DNA of 64,000 bases from positions 33,235,730 to 33,299,729 of the forward strand of contig OZ007582.1 in NCBI GenBank assembly GCA_963931925.1, in the 5' to 3' direction. Shown here one piece after another: positions 30,988 to 45,900 of the stretch (its first letter is position 1; each line of letters begins with the position of its first letter). The notes beneath the pieces were generated by a model that saw only the letters and a list, made by a program, of their open reading frames with translations, made no database searches and had not been told where the DNA came from. This DNA is from Onchidella celtica (taxonomy: Eukaryota > Mollusca > Gastropoda > Systellommatophora > Onchidiidae). The translations under genes and the position numbers were made by a program.

Positions 30988-33900
30988 GTAGCCCTCCTTT
31001 TGGCATTATTTTTCATGTAATTCCTATTCATTAAGAAATACTCTTAGTTAAAACAAAATAAAACTATGCTTACTAAAGCTATCCTCCCCACATTTTCTAA
31101 AAGTCACCCAGCAGTGAGTCTTGAGAAGCCTGTTGCGAGGAGTAACTTCAAGTTTTTGGAATAAGACCAAAGTGGTTCCCACTTCAAGTCAGAATGAGCA
31201 CCTGAACTAAGAAAATGTACAACACAGGAAGCCTCTATCATCCATGATGCACATTATATGTCAGAATACCCCTCGTTTCCCAAGTTTATTCAGCGCAAAT
31301 TTTGAAGACAAGCTTTCAGGCAGAATTCTTCATTCTTCCTTTGCAAGCAGGACTGTGAGTTGCCATGCCATTGAAGCAGAAAACTGTTTGTATTGTACTG
31401 TCTTCTTCCATTTTGATAGTCGTGTTTGTTGTTTGGGTTTGTTGATTTTTTTTCCAAAGTTTTTTTTTTATATTTTGGTTTACATACATTACTGTAATCA
31501 AGATTCATCCGTTTCACTCTCCCCTTTGCGTTAAGCAAAAGAAGAAACTTCCTTTGCTACTAATGAGAAATGGGAAAGATACATGTTTTTTTTCAGTGTA
31601 ACTGTAAATGATGACAATGATATTTCATATGGCTGATTCTCGGCTGAAAATTTCAGGATTAAGCCTGTCTGTCCCTTTTCAATGGATCTACTTAGTGAGT
31701 ATAATTGGTTCATATCAACCATAATTTTTGTATTACACCAGCCGATCCTGGCTTAGTAGCCATTCGCAACATCTTACAAAACGGTGTGACTGACTGTCTT
31801 AATTCTTTTTTGTTTATCTAAGGAATTTGAAAAGATCATTACATAATTCTGAAAAACATTTCCTCGCAGGTAAGGTTGTGTTACAATTTTGCTAAACTTT
31901 TTCCCTCTAAAGTAAGTAGTGAAAGACCCAAGTTGTTGGACAATGGATACCCTCATCTTTGAAAATTGTAGAGTAAATAACCAAAACAAAAAGTCCGTTT
32001 ATTTTAAAGAAGAATAAATTTTAAGAACTCTAGAAGGACATTAAAGGTGATGGTGTGAATGTTTGTATACAGTCTTGAATCAATCACAACAGTGAATTCT
32101 CTCAGTGGTTACAAACACACCATACTGTCTCCATATCCCATGCCACCGTTTTGGTGTGCATGCAATGTGTAGGTTTTTGGGATAAAGTTTTGTTGGTTAT
32201 ATTTTTTGCTTATTATTGTCTTTGTGAGAGCCTACTTCTTTTTCCACCAAATTTACTCTTTGGTGACATGACGGGCATTGACATTGTAATACTTAGTAAC
32301 ACTAAATGGAGACCAAAAGGCCTAAACCGGTTGCAAGTTATTGAGTATGTGAGAACTAGTCATGAGATAAGCTCATCATATGACAGGTTAGCAGATATAA
32401 AGTGATGTTTTTACATTACTGCCTCAGTATGCATTTCATCTTGGTCATCTCTCTCTCTCTACCCCTCTTGATACACACTACAGTATTTAGCTCCTGCATC
32501 CTTTGTACCATTTTTTTTTTCACTTTCGTTTTTAATATCGTTAATAATAAAAGTTACTGATTAATCTTAATCCGGAGTATCCATTATTTTAACCCTGTCT
32601 CATGGTTGACGCTTTTGCATGCTTGAAAACCTCATTAATTGTTCATAGATGTCATAGGGCCTGCTTACTCTTTTCATGGATACTCTTTTTCACAAGATCT
32701 GTTATACAGAGGTAGAAATGTGCCAGCTACATTATCTTTAGTGTTGAAAAAAATAATACTCGGCCAGGAAGTTTGTGATAAAAGTGACATAAGAATTGAA
32801 TAAAATACATACAGATCGCTGGTGTGTCACTTCTTCCTCAGTACCTGAGAAAGATTGTAAAGTTTGAATCAAAATTGCACAATGTGCAGTGTATAAGAAG
32901 CAGCCTGTCTGAATAATCAGTATATTTTGTATTTTCTGTGCAAAATTAGTACCCAAAGCTTTCTAAAAAAAATGGGCATTGCGTAATAACTGGAGGAAGG
33001 CCGGTACATGGCATTTGTTTCTTTGTTGTGTTTTCACAAATGTGTGGTTAACGACAGTGATTGTAGCGCTTTGTTATTTGTCTAAATGGAAGGTGTAGTA
33101 TCTACCAGGAATAAAAAACATGAGTCAACCAAAAGAAGTACTTGAAAGGCCAAAGGTGTAGGAATGCATTTTTGTTTCTTAAAGATGTCACAGACTTTTG
33201 TGAAAGTTTTGCACATCTTTGATTTAGAGCGAGCAGAGGAGCTAACGAAAATGGTTTTCTAAATTAGGTTTGCAAGAGCAACCACATTAGTTGACATTAT
33301 ATTGTGCCTAAACTGTACTAGGAGTTGACTTTTGCTATAACATTTTATTGCCAATTTTCTTTCAGTTTAATTTTTCATTTCCCCGTTATTATATTCACCC
33401 ACTGGAGTGAATTTGGTGACTAGTTGCAGTTAGTTGCTGTTGCACGCTTATGACCTTTTTCTTCATCATGAGTTTTACTATTCAGGACAAAGAGAAAATA
33501 ACAAACACCATGAAATGAAAAATTTTAATTGCTAATGCCTTTCATAAACAATTACAAGCTTTTTTTTTTTTTTTTTACCTTCAGTTCACACCAGTTTTGT
33601 AGTTTACCATGAAAACCAACCAAGTTCAGATTTCAAAAGAACCTCTATGTATCAGTCTTAATATTGAACTAATATCAGGAGATCAGCCTGATTTCTCCCC
33701 TTTCCATAAGTTAGCACCATGAGGTCAAGCAAAGTAGGTAACACAAAAGAAGTTGTTAATGGTATGGAAATAACATTGCTAAGACATAAGGAATGCAGTA
33801 CTGTTCTTGCTATTTTGTGATGCAGTTGCAAGCAGGGAACACTTCTCACTGAAATAATCACGTTTCTCTTTCTGTATTTAAGTTATGCTTTTTGTTGAAC

Positions 33901-36900
33901 AACTAAATATCCGCTTGTCTGTGCATGAGACTGGGGGTGCGTCTGTTGTTCTGACGAGGCTGTTTGTCTAAATACTACACCGCAAAAGGTCATGGTAATC
34001 TCACCCTATATCACATAGCTTTAGTTGTTTTCTCCTCAAAGTAAAATTGTGCCTGTCTTTGTAATCCTATACATACTCAAGTTTTATCATTTTTGCCAAA
34101 GAACGTTTGTCCAGCAGATTTGAGGGACAGTTTTTTGTTTTGTTTTTTTACTAAATCACAGGTGGGTGGTTATCAAATTTGGAACTCTTTAAGTGTTAAA
34201 AATAAATATTGGTTTTGGATTAAATGGTAGTCAGAAATTGTTCATGTGAAGACATGATCTTTTGCAAGCTAAAAAGATGCATCATTTGTATCGTTGTCTG
34301 GTTCATTTGGCTGATACTACATTGATAGTTCTGTCATCATCAGTTTCATATTAGATGTCCTTGTTGTCCTTTTTTCCTTTTTTTTTTTCAGAGTCCGTTT
34401 TTTTCCCCCTGATTTTATTTACACTTATCCTCGCAATTTTACATTTGACTATCATTTCCTGTTTATGGCGGCACTAACATTTGGGAGGGTGTTGATTATT
34501 GTGAATAATTATGTAGCGATTCTAGTACTCTTATGTCAGGCTAGAAAACCAGCCACATCAGTCACGGCTAATAGCAAAGTTCAGAGGTCCATTTTGATTT
34601 CTCTGAACATTCACCTGTTCACTATGAGAAAAAAATGCTAAGATGTTGTTGTATTGTTTTAACTTCGTGACAGAAACAATTTTTGTTGAAATTTATTTCT
34701 ACCTTCAAGTCACAAGACAGGGTTGTTTTTTGTTTTTATCTAAAGCAAAATTAATATGTTTGTCAAGACTTACAAATTCCAAAAGACTAAAAGTAACTTA
34801 GATATCTGAGACGGGTTTAGTTTAGTGTGAACCCCAAAATGTATTAGAGGTTGAAAATCAGGTAAGTGGTGATGCTCACAGTTGGACTGCAGATTGTCTT
34901 TAAATACCACTAATCTTTCCTGTTCCCTTAAAGTTATTTTTTGATTTATTGGGGGGGGGGGGGTGGAAGGTGTCAGGGTTGTGCCAATGAATTTTGTTAA
35001 CCTCTACCATTCAACATATGCATATTCTGAATTTTGGGTGTGTGAACAAATTTAGATTTGTTAATAATGTTTTTCAGTAAAAGCATGTCACATCATTTAA
35101 CACTGATGACTTCAATCATGAGTTCTGTGTTGGGGTGTGTTGGGCCCAGTGAGTTATTTAGAAATGAAAACAGTAAATCATTTGCATGTGATAAATATTT
35201 TTTTCCCAATTACAGAAGGGTTTAAAGAATGACACATTGTTACAATGTACAAATAGTTCACTGGTTGATTGTGCTAGCATTTTTCTGTGGCAACAACTCC
35301 AGCTCATAAAATCTTTCCTCATGATCCATGATTACCCAATACATGCAGTTTATTTAAGGAAATATTGTAAATGAGAGCATAAACATGTTACTTTACTGTT
35401 TGAATTTGTTAAAGTTTTTATTTTGTCCTGTTGTATCTTTATTTATCTCTCTTACCATGACAGATCTTGTAGAGAATCATTTATATGCTAACAAATTTCA
35501 TGTTTTTTTAGGTCATCGCGGAGGTACTCGAGAGTTGTAGACTTACTACAATTTTTCTCTTACATTCCATTTTAACGCATCTGCAGTTATTAGTGTTCTC
35601 GCTTCATTTATTTGTGGAATTTTTTTATTTTTTTTTTCAATCTGTTGTGTAATCATATGTCCCTAACAGCAATGGCATCCCTCATAATACTTGTATTCTC
35701 CGATGTCATACTCTCGTGTATTGAGAGGGAAACCATATTGCATACTTGCCATGTGACTTCATGATAATGTTTGTTTTAGTTTGTTTTTTTTTTTAAATTT
35801 CCTTTGGTGTATACTTTTGCACTTTGTGTTGGGTTTTGTTTAAGTCTTGCTACACACTTTCAATCTCAACTTGCCACTTAGATATTCCCCCTTGTACTGG
35901 CACCACTGTGAATTGCAGTTTTATCTTGTGGGTTTACAGACTTGTAGGCTTTTGCAGAGATCCGGAAAAACTTCATTTTTTATTGTTGTTGTTGTTGTGA
36001 AGTGTGGGTTTCGGAGTGGTGATATGGGATTTTATCTCTTTGACAGAAAGTAAATAATTGAATACTAAACAAATAAATAAAGTCATCATTTAGTATTATT
36101 GTATCTCCAAACATTGCTAGCAGACTGAGAATTAGCATGAGTATTTCAGGCTAATTTCTGTCAACTTCCATTAAAATCTAAAAATATTGTTTTTAAATTT
36201 TTTTAATTCAGGGATTTCACAAGTTTACTGTATACAAACGAAATGCAGGTAGTTGAGTTCCAGTAAATGTTCAGAATTTAAGAAATTGAAAATGAAATGA
36301 CATGGAGCTCGACTCATTAGGTCAATTGCAAGTTCAGCGCAGATTCATTTTAAACCATCAAATAATCCTCCTCCAGCAAGTGTAGATCTAATGTTGCCAT
36401 TTTCTGAACATAAATAGACAGAACAGCACTTTACAGCATGGTGGTGACAAGTGGGATGTAACATTCACTTTATGCTCTTAATCCGTAATGCTTTGCCTGA
36501 GTAGCTGTCTTAAGTGTTCAAATATAGATGTATTACCCTTTGAGCCAATAAGATGTGATTAAATGATGAATCAGCAGAAAGGTATGTCGGAATTCTTTAT
36601 TTTCTTGTAGCAACTGTTCCCCTGTGCATTTCATCAAAGTCTCTTGGAAACAAGAGTCTGTTCAATTGAGTTTGATCATGTTGATATCGATGGTACAAGA
36701 TAAGATTCACAAATTGAATGGAAGATGCTGAAAAGAGGAGTGGAAGAAGAATACATTTTAGATGAAATTTGCAACTCGGCATAATCTTTGGGCAATGGAT
36801 AGCAGTTCCGTAATATCAGAAAACAAAAATGACCCCGAAAGTTATGGTTTTCATGTTTTAAGTTCGTTGCTTTCAATGAGTAACTTGGGTGTGAATTAAG

Positions 36901-39900
36901 ACAAAGGTAGTTTCAGATCTTATCTTTACCATATTTCAAAGCACAAATAAAACCAACCATACTTTTTATGGACATTTATTTGTTCTATGACTAAAAAAAC
37001 AACTAAACAAAACACTCCGTTTGTGTGTTAAGAGCATTTCTCAGCAGCAGTTTTAATTGTAAAAAAACAAAGAGGCTAATTTGTGGTTGCTTTTTTTGCA
37101 ACTAGAACTTCTGTCAGAAAAGCTGGTCCTCTGTAACTAAGAAGAATCTTTTTTTTTATATCACACCTAATCAGAAAACAGATCTAAGCTTACAACGCAT
37201 GCTTATTTCCACACAACGATCATTTGCAACATGTTTTTTAAGTCCTTTTCTCTGGCTACATGAAATGAAACCCACAATAGATAATAGTCAGCCACACACA
37301 AAAGACCAGCATTGTTATCAACAAAATAAAACTCTCAGGCATTCTTTCCTTTTGATTATACTGTATTCTGCAGTGCCAGTAAGGCCTTTCTCCACACACG
37401 CTGTTTCTCTCTCTCTGTGTCTATCAATCCACCTTTCTCATATGGGGGGGGGGGGGGGGGGGTGTCTTCTTTTTTTTTTTCCACTCATTTTTCAGTTCAT
37501 CTGGTGAAAAAAAATGGGTTTCAATTATTTTAGCGCAAGGTGATTTTAAGATGTCTAAATTGTCAGTTATTGATTGACATTGTCAGGTCTTATCTGAATT
37601 ACAAATTGGCCACCTGTAGCCTATCTTCAGTTGTGTGTTGGCTTACAATTTTATTTCATCTCATTATAGCCACTGCATCCTAATCGGTGTCAGTTGTCTT
37701 ACATCGTATGAAATTATTCCACAAATGGAAGGCTTCTGATCAAATAGATAATTAGAAACACCTACTAGTGTGTTTCTGTGAATGTGTTACTCTGAGGTAA
37801 GAACTGTTGAAGGTGATGATTAGGGCAAGAAAATATTTGAGGGCCATAACTTTAAGGAATATTTTGGGTGCGAATTTATCTTTTCCATTTATTAATCACA
37901 ATTAAATTCTTCCAACTTCAAATTCTGAAGCATTAGTATAAAAGGATACCTCGTTCCGTTTTCCCTCTGCACCTAGAAAAAATTATAAAGATAGGAACCA
38001 CTCAATTAATCCTTTGCAGCACTGTCCAGATTTTGCCAGAAACTACAGTATAACAGTAAATGTTTTCAACAGCTTTGGAATGACAAGGATGTACTTAAAT
38101 TTGAAATTGCCGCGTTTGTCAAACTGAAAACAATTGGACATGAAACAGGATTCTTCTTTTTTTAAGAAAAGATGTTCATAGTTGTTGTTGGCTCTGTGAG
38201 GAAATGTAAATAATGAACTTTTAAAATGATAAATATCTGTGAGAAATAGAAACTGTACTAAAACAAGTGTATGTGGTTAACCAGTTTTCACTTCTTCTTG
38301 TTGAAAATGTACTCATTTCAGTCTTCATTAAAAAGTGTTTTGGGGTGCACTTTCAGTTATGCTACTGCCTGGAATGCTCAGAACTAACTTTGTACTTTAT
38401 TGAGAAACTTTAACACAGTGTCATGGCTGACTTAAATGCTGTATGACAGTGTAATATTAGCTCTCCGTACATCTGTAGCCACACTGTCTTGTTATGTTTG
38501 CACCAGGATTGACTCTTTCTGCCTACATTTCTCTCCCTTGGACACACCTCACGCCCCCAACAAAATGTCCCAATCTTTTGTGACTGTATCCAGTGCCGGC
38601 TTGTTCATTTCTGCTTCCTGTGGTCACTTCTGTCAAATAACTCCTTTAGCTCATGAGCCTTCAATGTGGAAGTGTTGTGTTTGCACACGTCATTTTCTTC
38701 CGTCGTTCACTGCCACCTAGTGAGAGGTCTATTGTATATTGGAGGGGATATCAGTTTTTGGGTTCTGTTTTGATGCTTTAACTTGAAGGTCTGGGGCTTT
38801 CGTGAGTTTTCTGCATGGTAGTTTCTGTAAATAGGTAAATAACCTTGTTTTGTCAAGCTCTTGTACTAATTTTGTCAGTTGGTTTTGCTAGTTCATTTGT
38901 TGTGCATTAATAGTAGATCTTAATTCTCTAGACAACTTGCATTATAAAGTTGGTTTGAATAGAATGCTTGAACCTTTTACCATTTTCAAAGGTATTATAA
39001 TGTTATCATTTTTTAATATTTAATATTTCATCATGCAAGAGAAAGATTCATCTTATGAAAATGAACAAATGGGTCAGCCCTTGCTTGCTTTGTCCTTCAT
39101 TGAGTGTTGCCTTTCGTTGCCTCATCAGAAGCATCATCTAACCATTGTTTCCTCTTCGTGAGCACTATGATAGTAAACCAAATAGGAATTGGAATGTGAA
39201 TCTGTATTTTTAAAGTTGTTTTGTGTCAAATTGATAGCTTAAGCTTTCATGTAGTTAAAGAGAATGAAGTCCCTTTAGGATACCAATTAAGAAAACATGG
39301 AATTTATAAGGTTCAGGCGTTAATTTTGTTGTGAATGAGGCTTTTTTTAGCGGTACAAATGTAGGAGGGAAACCTAATATGGATGTGGAAGCCTTGAATA
39401 CACATCGATAAGACTCTTTGTGCTTAAATGGATACTAATTTGCAGGAGGTTTGCAACACTGTCAATTCAGAGGTGAATATCTTAGCTTACACATATAAAA
39501 TTTACAGCATGATGTGTGATATGTTATACTTCTCATTTCTTTTATTTCATTTTTGATAGATTACTATTTCCTTCTTGCTTTTGATGAGGTTACTATCTTG
39601 GATAACAGAGTGTGTTCATTAGAATTGCTTTATGCAAAATTGAGATCCAACTATGTATTTTGATTCATAGTTTCCTTCTTTATAGTTGAAAATTACATCT
39701 TCAGCAAAAAGAGCTTTATCAGTGATATAAATCACCTGATCAAGAATAAATAGTTCATTAAATGCTGAAGCGCATGTATTTTTTAATAATATTTTACAGC
39801 AAGTTAACTTGAGCAAAATAAGAAGTTGCGGACTTTGTATGTTGTAAGTAACCATGGCTGCCAGGGAAACTTGGGACAGTTCATCAAACATTTGGATAAT

Positions 39901-42900
39901 ATAAAAATATTATCTTATGTCACAGAAGTTACTGAATGCTTTAGGCAGAAACATTCAATGCTGAATAGAATAACTTGTTAAGCAGTTTTACTAAAATCAA
40001 AGTTTAGTCCTAGAATGTCACAGATATAGTAATTTTTGTTCAGATATATATTATATTTTAAATATGGAACCTGTGTATGGTAATAACATAGAAAAATTTT
40101 TATTAGTATGAAATTGTCCATTGGAGAGTAATTACGGAGACATAATTAGCCATTATTTTTTTTGGCATTATTGTGGAGTTATTATGAATAATGGTGGGCT
40201 TTTACTTTACAACTCCATTTTGGCAACTTTTTTTTTTTTTTGCTAGCTGTTGTGTATTTCATAGAATTGTTTGAAATGAGTGATTTAATTTGGGCCAATA
40301 CCTAAATTAGTTAATCATTGCCGAGGATCACAAACTTAATGAAGTGTGAAACCGTGAGAATGGTCTTAACTCCCACTTTCAGTGTGTTTGCTTGCAGGCA
40401 CAGTTAGGCTGATGAACCAGGTCATGTATATCTCTTGTACATACTGCTATATCTTTTGATAAGCCAAGCATGGTACCAAACATTTTTTATTTTTTTTATT
40501 TTGTACTCCTGTCCTAGCCAGTGGTCCACACACCAGTACCATGTACCTGTGTACTGTAGAGCATTTGTGCCGTTTTTAACATGAAGACAGTAGTCATGCA
40601 TCTCAGCTGTCTTGCTCCAGTTCACATTTGAAATCACCTGCCACTTTCTCATCAGTCTGTCATGTTGTTGTTATTTTCCATTTCCTTATTTCAAATTGCC
40701 TGCTCAGCTTTTTCATGTTAGTTTACCGCAACATCTTACAAATTAATACAGCAAAACTTTTTTTTCCGAAGAAGAGGTAAAAAATACTTGGATAGATCAG
40801 AAATTCAAAATGAGGCTTAACCGTAGTATTTAGTCACAATCTTGGCCAACGTGTCAAGTTTACGATTCCCATAAGTGTGTAGTGTAGAGTCCAACATGCT
40901 ATTTCATTTGTTTTCCATCCTATAAGGTGGGGCATAATGATAGTTGCTTTACTGAAAGATGAAAGAACATAAGTCAAAGCTCACAAGGATATTTGCAGGC
41001 ATCTGATTTCATTATTCTCTTTCATCCTTTGTTCACAAAATTTACCCTTTTATGTTTGATATCCATATGTATTAGTTGCTCGTTTTTAGTTGTATCTAGA
41101 TGCTGTTTCACAGGTTTCATTAAATGCATGTCTGCGTATTCTCCTGGTTACTTTGGAAGATGAAAAAAAAATGGCGCTGATTGTTGCATTGTATTTAATT
41201 CTCCCTTCTATACTTTGGAATTTTTTACTAACAGACTCAACTGTTTGTGTTGTCATGGTAAAGCAACACCGCATACCATTGCCTCCTTGTGTATTAAAAC
41301 CATCTGGTCACTGCATACCCTTTACAAAATGTGAATGGCATATCAAGGGGTACTAGGCATTGGAAATTTTCTTGGGGGGTGGGGGAGAAGCCATGGTATA
41401 TTGTAATTTGTAGTAATTACCAGATGTCACTCCTTTATTAGTGCTTTCATTTAAATTGAAAATGTAATAATTAAAAAAGTAACTAACAAACCTCATCCAG
41501 TCAGGTATATCTTGACATTATTGTTTGCCCAACAAATTAACAATTGATTTCACAGGGAATTACATGCATCTCCTCGGTCATACTTAATACAATTTTGAGA
41601 TCAAGAGAAAAAAAAGTCTTTTCATTGGAAAATTAATGAGATCAGAAAAATTTGATAATATTCAAACATTTGTAAGAAATTAATTTTGCATTTAATGCTG
41701 AGATTGAAAAGAAATGTAAATTGGTTAGAACTGCTAGGTAAAAGCTGTGTTGTGTGATATTGTCCAGTGAAAGAAGAATAGATTATTAGTCTATTTAATA
41801 TAAACTGACACAAATTACTGGGATAGAAATTGAAAGCTGGCTGTTAGAAAACAGAGCCATGGCTTTTCATGTCTGAACCAAACTAAAATGTTGTACTTGC
41901 CTTGTCACATTTGTGTAGGGTGTGCAGTCAGTTTTCCATGTGGCTACAGGCAGTTTCTTGTATATACTAGAATGGCCCAACCAAGAAGTCCATAACTTCA
42001 TTGCAGGATGCCTTGTATTGCTGGGTAGAAGCCACCGATTCAAGTATTGCCCTCTACTGTTCCTTCCATCACAAAAGAAAACAAGGCAGCATATTTTATT
42101 CTCTTGTAACCAGTCTGAATCATCATTTTATCTGAACTTCAAACTCACAGTTGACACAGTGCTGCAGTGCCTAAACTCGAGCGATCAGTCCACTTAACAG
42201 TTAACTGTAGAAGTGAAGATTTCTGATTCCAGTCATTCAGTAATGCTCAAGTTCATAGCCACACTCGGCCTTCCCAGTGTTTTAAGCCAACATAATTTAT
42301 TGCATCCACAAGCCATGGCATCAGTTCAGGGCTTGACAAATTGGACCTGTGCCCATACATTTCAGAGCCTAGACTTTTTGTGAGGAAATAATCTTTAACT
42401 TATGGTTAATAAACCACAGTAACCTACCTTGAAACCCCCAAATTTTAAGAGTTCGTGAATGTTTTCTTATCCCCTTTTCTTCAAATGTCAAAATTTGTAA
42501 TCATAATTGGAGGGAAGATTAAATGATTATCACAAGTTAAAGCCTAGTTTTCTGCCGTCAGAATACATGTGTAATCTATTAGAGTCTTATATATATCATA
42601 ATAGCTTGCAATGCTTCAGAATGGTCAAGATTTATCATTATGTTGGGATAGTGGTTTTGTCCAGCCCTGTCCTGTTATCTTGTTTGAGCAAAAGGGCTCA
42701 GTTTGAGTCACCCCCACATGCTTCATTACAATGTTGTTTTCCGTTTGGTCTATCTCTGATTGAGTGTCATGCATCTAACTGCAGTACCTACTTACAGTTG
42801 TGTGATGGCTTTTTATTTTTTTTATTTTTTTATTTTTTTTTTTTGCCCATGTATTTGAACGAAGACCTTGGATTTTTGTCATATTTTCATTCTTGAAGAA

Positions 42901-45900
42901 GTTAATATGTGTGAAAACAGTTTTACAGATTCAGACCATGGGATCAGTGCAATAGTGAAAGATAGCAAGGATATAACTTTGAAGAATTGTTAAATGAAAA
43001 TATGAAAAGTTGACACATAAAAGTGTAAGAGTTGGACTTCATATTTTAGTGAAAAATTGATAGAGGTATATTAAACTTCAGTTCACAATGTACATTTTTT
43101 ATCTCCACCAGCTAAAAAATTTCAGTGCCTTAAATGGCTACTTGTTGTTTTTAACTCCAAGAAAGGAGTCTGATATTAATTTTTTTCAAAAAATTTCTTG
43201 TTATATAGTTGTAGGAAGAGTTTGTAAAACTTTAAAGGACTGAGAATTGACGTAATTAAAGAGCTGTGATGATTTGTTGAACCTTTTTTTTTTTTTTTTT
43301 TTTTTTGATACTTAGCTTAAAAAACTGGCACTGACATTCGCTGCCATCAACATACTTGTTTCTTTTCATCTTGGCTGGCCTGATGACAAATATGGTGTGG
43401 GTTTTCTTGATTACAAAGCACTAGATACCCTGCACAAGGTTGTTCATGTAGCTTGCTTCATCTCCTTTTTTTTTTTGGTCTGTTGCACCACCAGCCTTTG
43501 ATCCATCCATTCATAAACTTACAGTACCTCTGATTTGTTTGTTTGTGCGGAAACTGTAAGCTCATTGTGCCTGTCTGCCCTTCGAATGTCATGAATTCAC
43601 TACACCATTAATTTGGCATATGATGGAAGGATAGTTGTGTGCTTCTGGCCCGCATTGAAAAAAAAATTTAAGAAATGTAAAGTTATCATGACCACTCAGG
43701 GCAGCAAAAAAAAATAAAAATATATATTTAAAAAAATAATGTTCACAGTATGTGTAATATGGCTTGTATGTTGTTTTGAAAATTGTGTTTTTGTTTTCGT
43801 CTTTTTGTTTTGTTTTTCAAGTAAATACTTTAATCTCCATGCACAACAAGGAGTACAGTATTTGTTTTCTGTAATCAATGTGGAATTTGCAAAAGCAAAA
43901 CATTTTAACAGCTTATAGGAAACGTAAGATTTACTGTAGCAAGTTAGTTGTGCGTTGCACGGTAATCATGTTATGAAGTAAGTGTATTAAAAAAAAACAA
44001 GTTTTAGACTTATTGACAAGCACTACTGTTTTTCCCAAATTTCCAAGGAGAAAAGAAAAGAACAAGTTAGATTTTCCGGAATTTCAAAGGTGAATTGTCA
44101 TGTGGAAGATTTGAAATACCTGATTTTTAAAAAAAAATTTTTGTAACAGAAAACAAATGCAGACTTCCTTTGTGCATGGGGTGATAGACAAACTAACTTT
44201 GGAAGCACAGAACTCCACAAAACCCATGAAAATATAAATCATGTTTATGTGTATTTAATCTGTACTGTTTATAGTCTCTGTTATTTATCTTTCACTCCAA
44301 CAGTTGGATTGGTTGACTTCAGGTACTCGTTGTAAAATCAGGAAGGCCTGCTTAGAAGGGAATCGAGATCTGGAATATATGCATGTTATTACCATCGGTA
44401 TTCTTCTTATAACACCAAGCTACTTCCCATCTTTACAGGTAAAGGTGGGGGCTCAGCCACACAGAAGAAAGATGGGGCAGGATCCAAGACAAGTGCTGGG
44501 AGCCAAGATGCAGCATCTGCCTCGGTGAGTTTGTCTAATTGTTTACCTCACACACCAGCACAGTAAATCTATCTCCTGGAGTTAGAGTCTCCAGTGGCCT
44601 TTGTTTTTAAGCTGTTTCATTGAAGCCTTGAATTTTGCTTCCAGTCACTCATGTAGTGCTCCCGTAGATTATGTTTCCTTTTGTGAGAAGAAGCTTAGCA
44701 GTGTTGAAGGATATTTATACATGTATCATTGTCTTGGAAACAATAGAATGTGAGCCAAAATAAGGGCAAAAACAAAAAAATTGTAGTTGTGTATAAGTTC
44801 ATGAAAGGAAGGAGAGCTTGGGAGATAAAAGGGGAATACAGCTTTATATGAACAGAGGATAAAGTTGGTGCCATGGACAGTTGGTTAAAAAGATAAGTAA
44901 TTATAATATAATGTTCTCCAGTTTTTCATGTTTATACCATAGTGTAAACCCTGAGGAGTGAAACAGACTTCAAGAGGAGGATTTAATTTTATCACTATAC
45001 TTTTTCACTTTCAGACAAGTGCTGCAAATTGTACAGCTGCTTCCACTGTGGCCACCCCATCTCCTTTTACCAGCACTTCCAGTGCAAGCTCAACCAGCTC
45101 TGCCATGGGGACCAAGACATCCACTGCGACGGATAAAGGAAGTAACTTGAATCAAAGCAAGCTCACATCAGCGTCGACACCGCCACAACCTGTAGCACTT
45201 GTCACACCCCTAGTGACATCTGCAGCAAAGGAAGCATTGCTTAAGGCCAAAGCTCTTCAGACTAAAGCCCCATCTGCTGTCAAGGTAAGAATACTCAAAA
45301 TGATCTTAACTGGAAATTGCACTTGATCATAGTTATGGGTTTTAATTAGTTCTGAGGAAAGTCACAAGACATCATGCCTTTCTGTTAATGTGAGCATTGC
45401 CAAAAGTAAACAGAGATGGGACTTTTTGACCTGAGAATGACATAAGGATATGAGGTTGCTGATTGTTGTTTGTTGTCCAACTTTTTTTGGAATTGAGTGT
45501 GAGAAAAAAATGATGTAATGTTTTTATGAAGCATCACTTTGCAATGAGTATGTATCTTTGTTCAGTGTATGTGTAGTTTACATGTAGAATTTTCCTACTT
45601 TCTACTGAAAGGCCACTTACATTCCTGATAGCAAGGTTCCATGCAGCTTGTATTTAAATGACAGATAAAAACTTATTTTCAAGTCCCAACTTGTCAGTAC
45701 AATTTTTGTCGTATTGATTTTGTAATTGTAGATCATCACCACCTAGAAGTAGCAGCTATTAAGCTTTCTGTGAGGCCACCCAGCTGTGATTATTATTTTG
45801 CGGTGACAACTGAATTGAATTGTTATTTTTGTTAATGACGCACAAGGAACTCGACACATGTAGATCTAAATCCTGAAAAATTTACCCTGTTGAACTTCCC

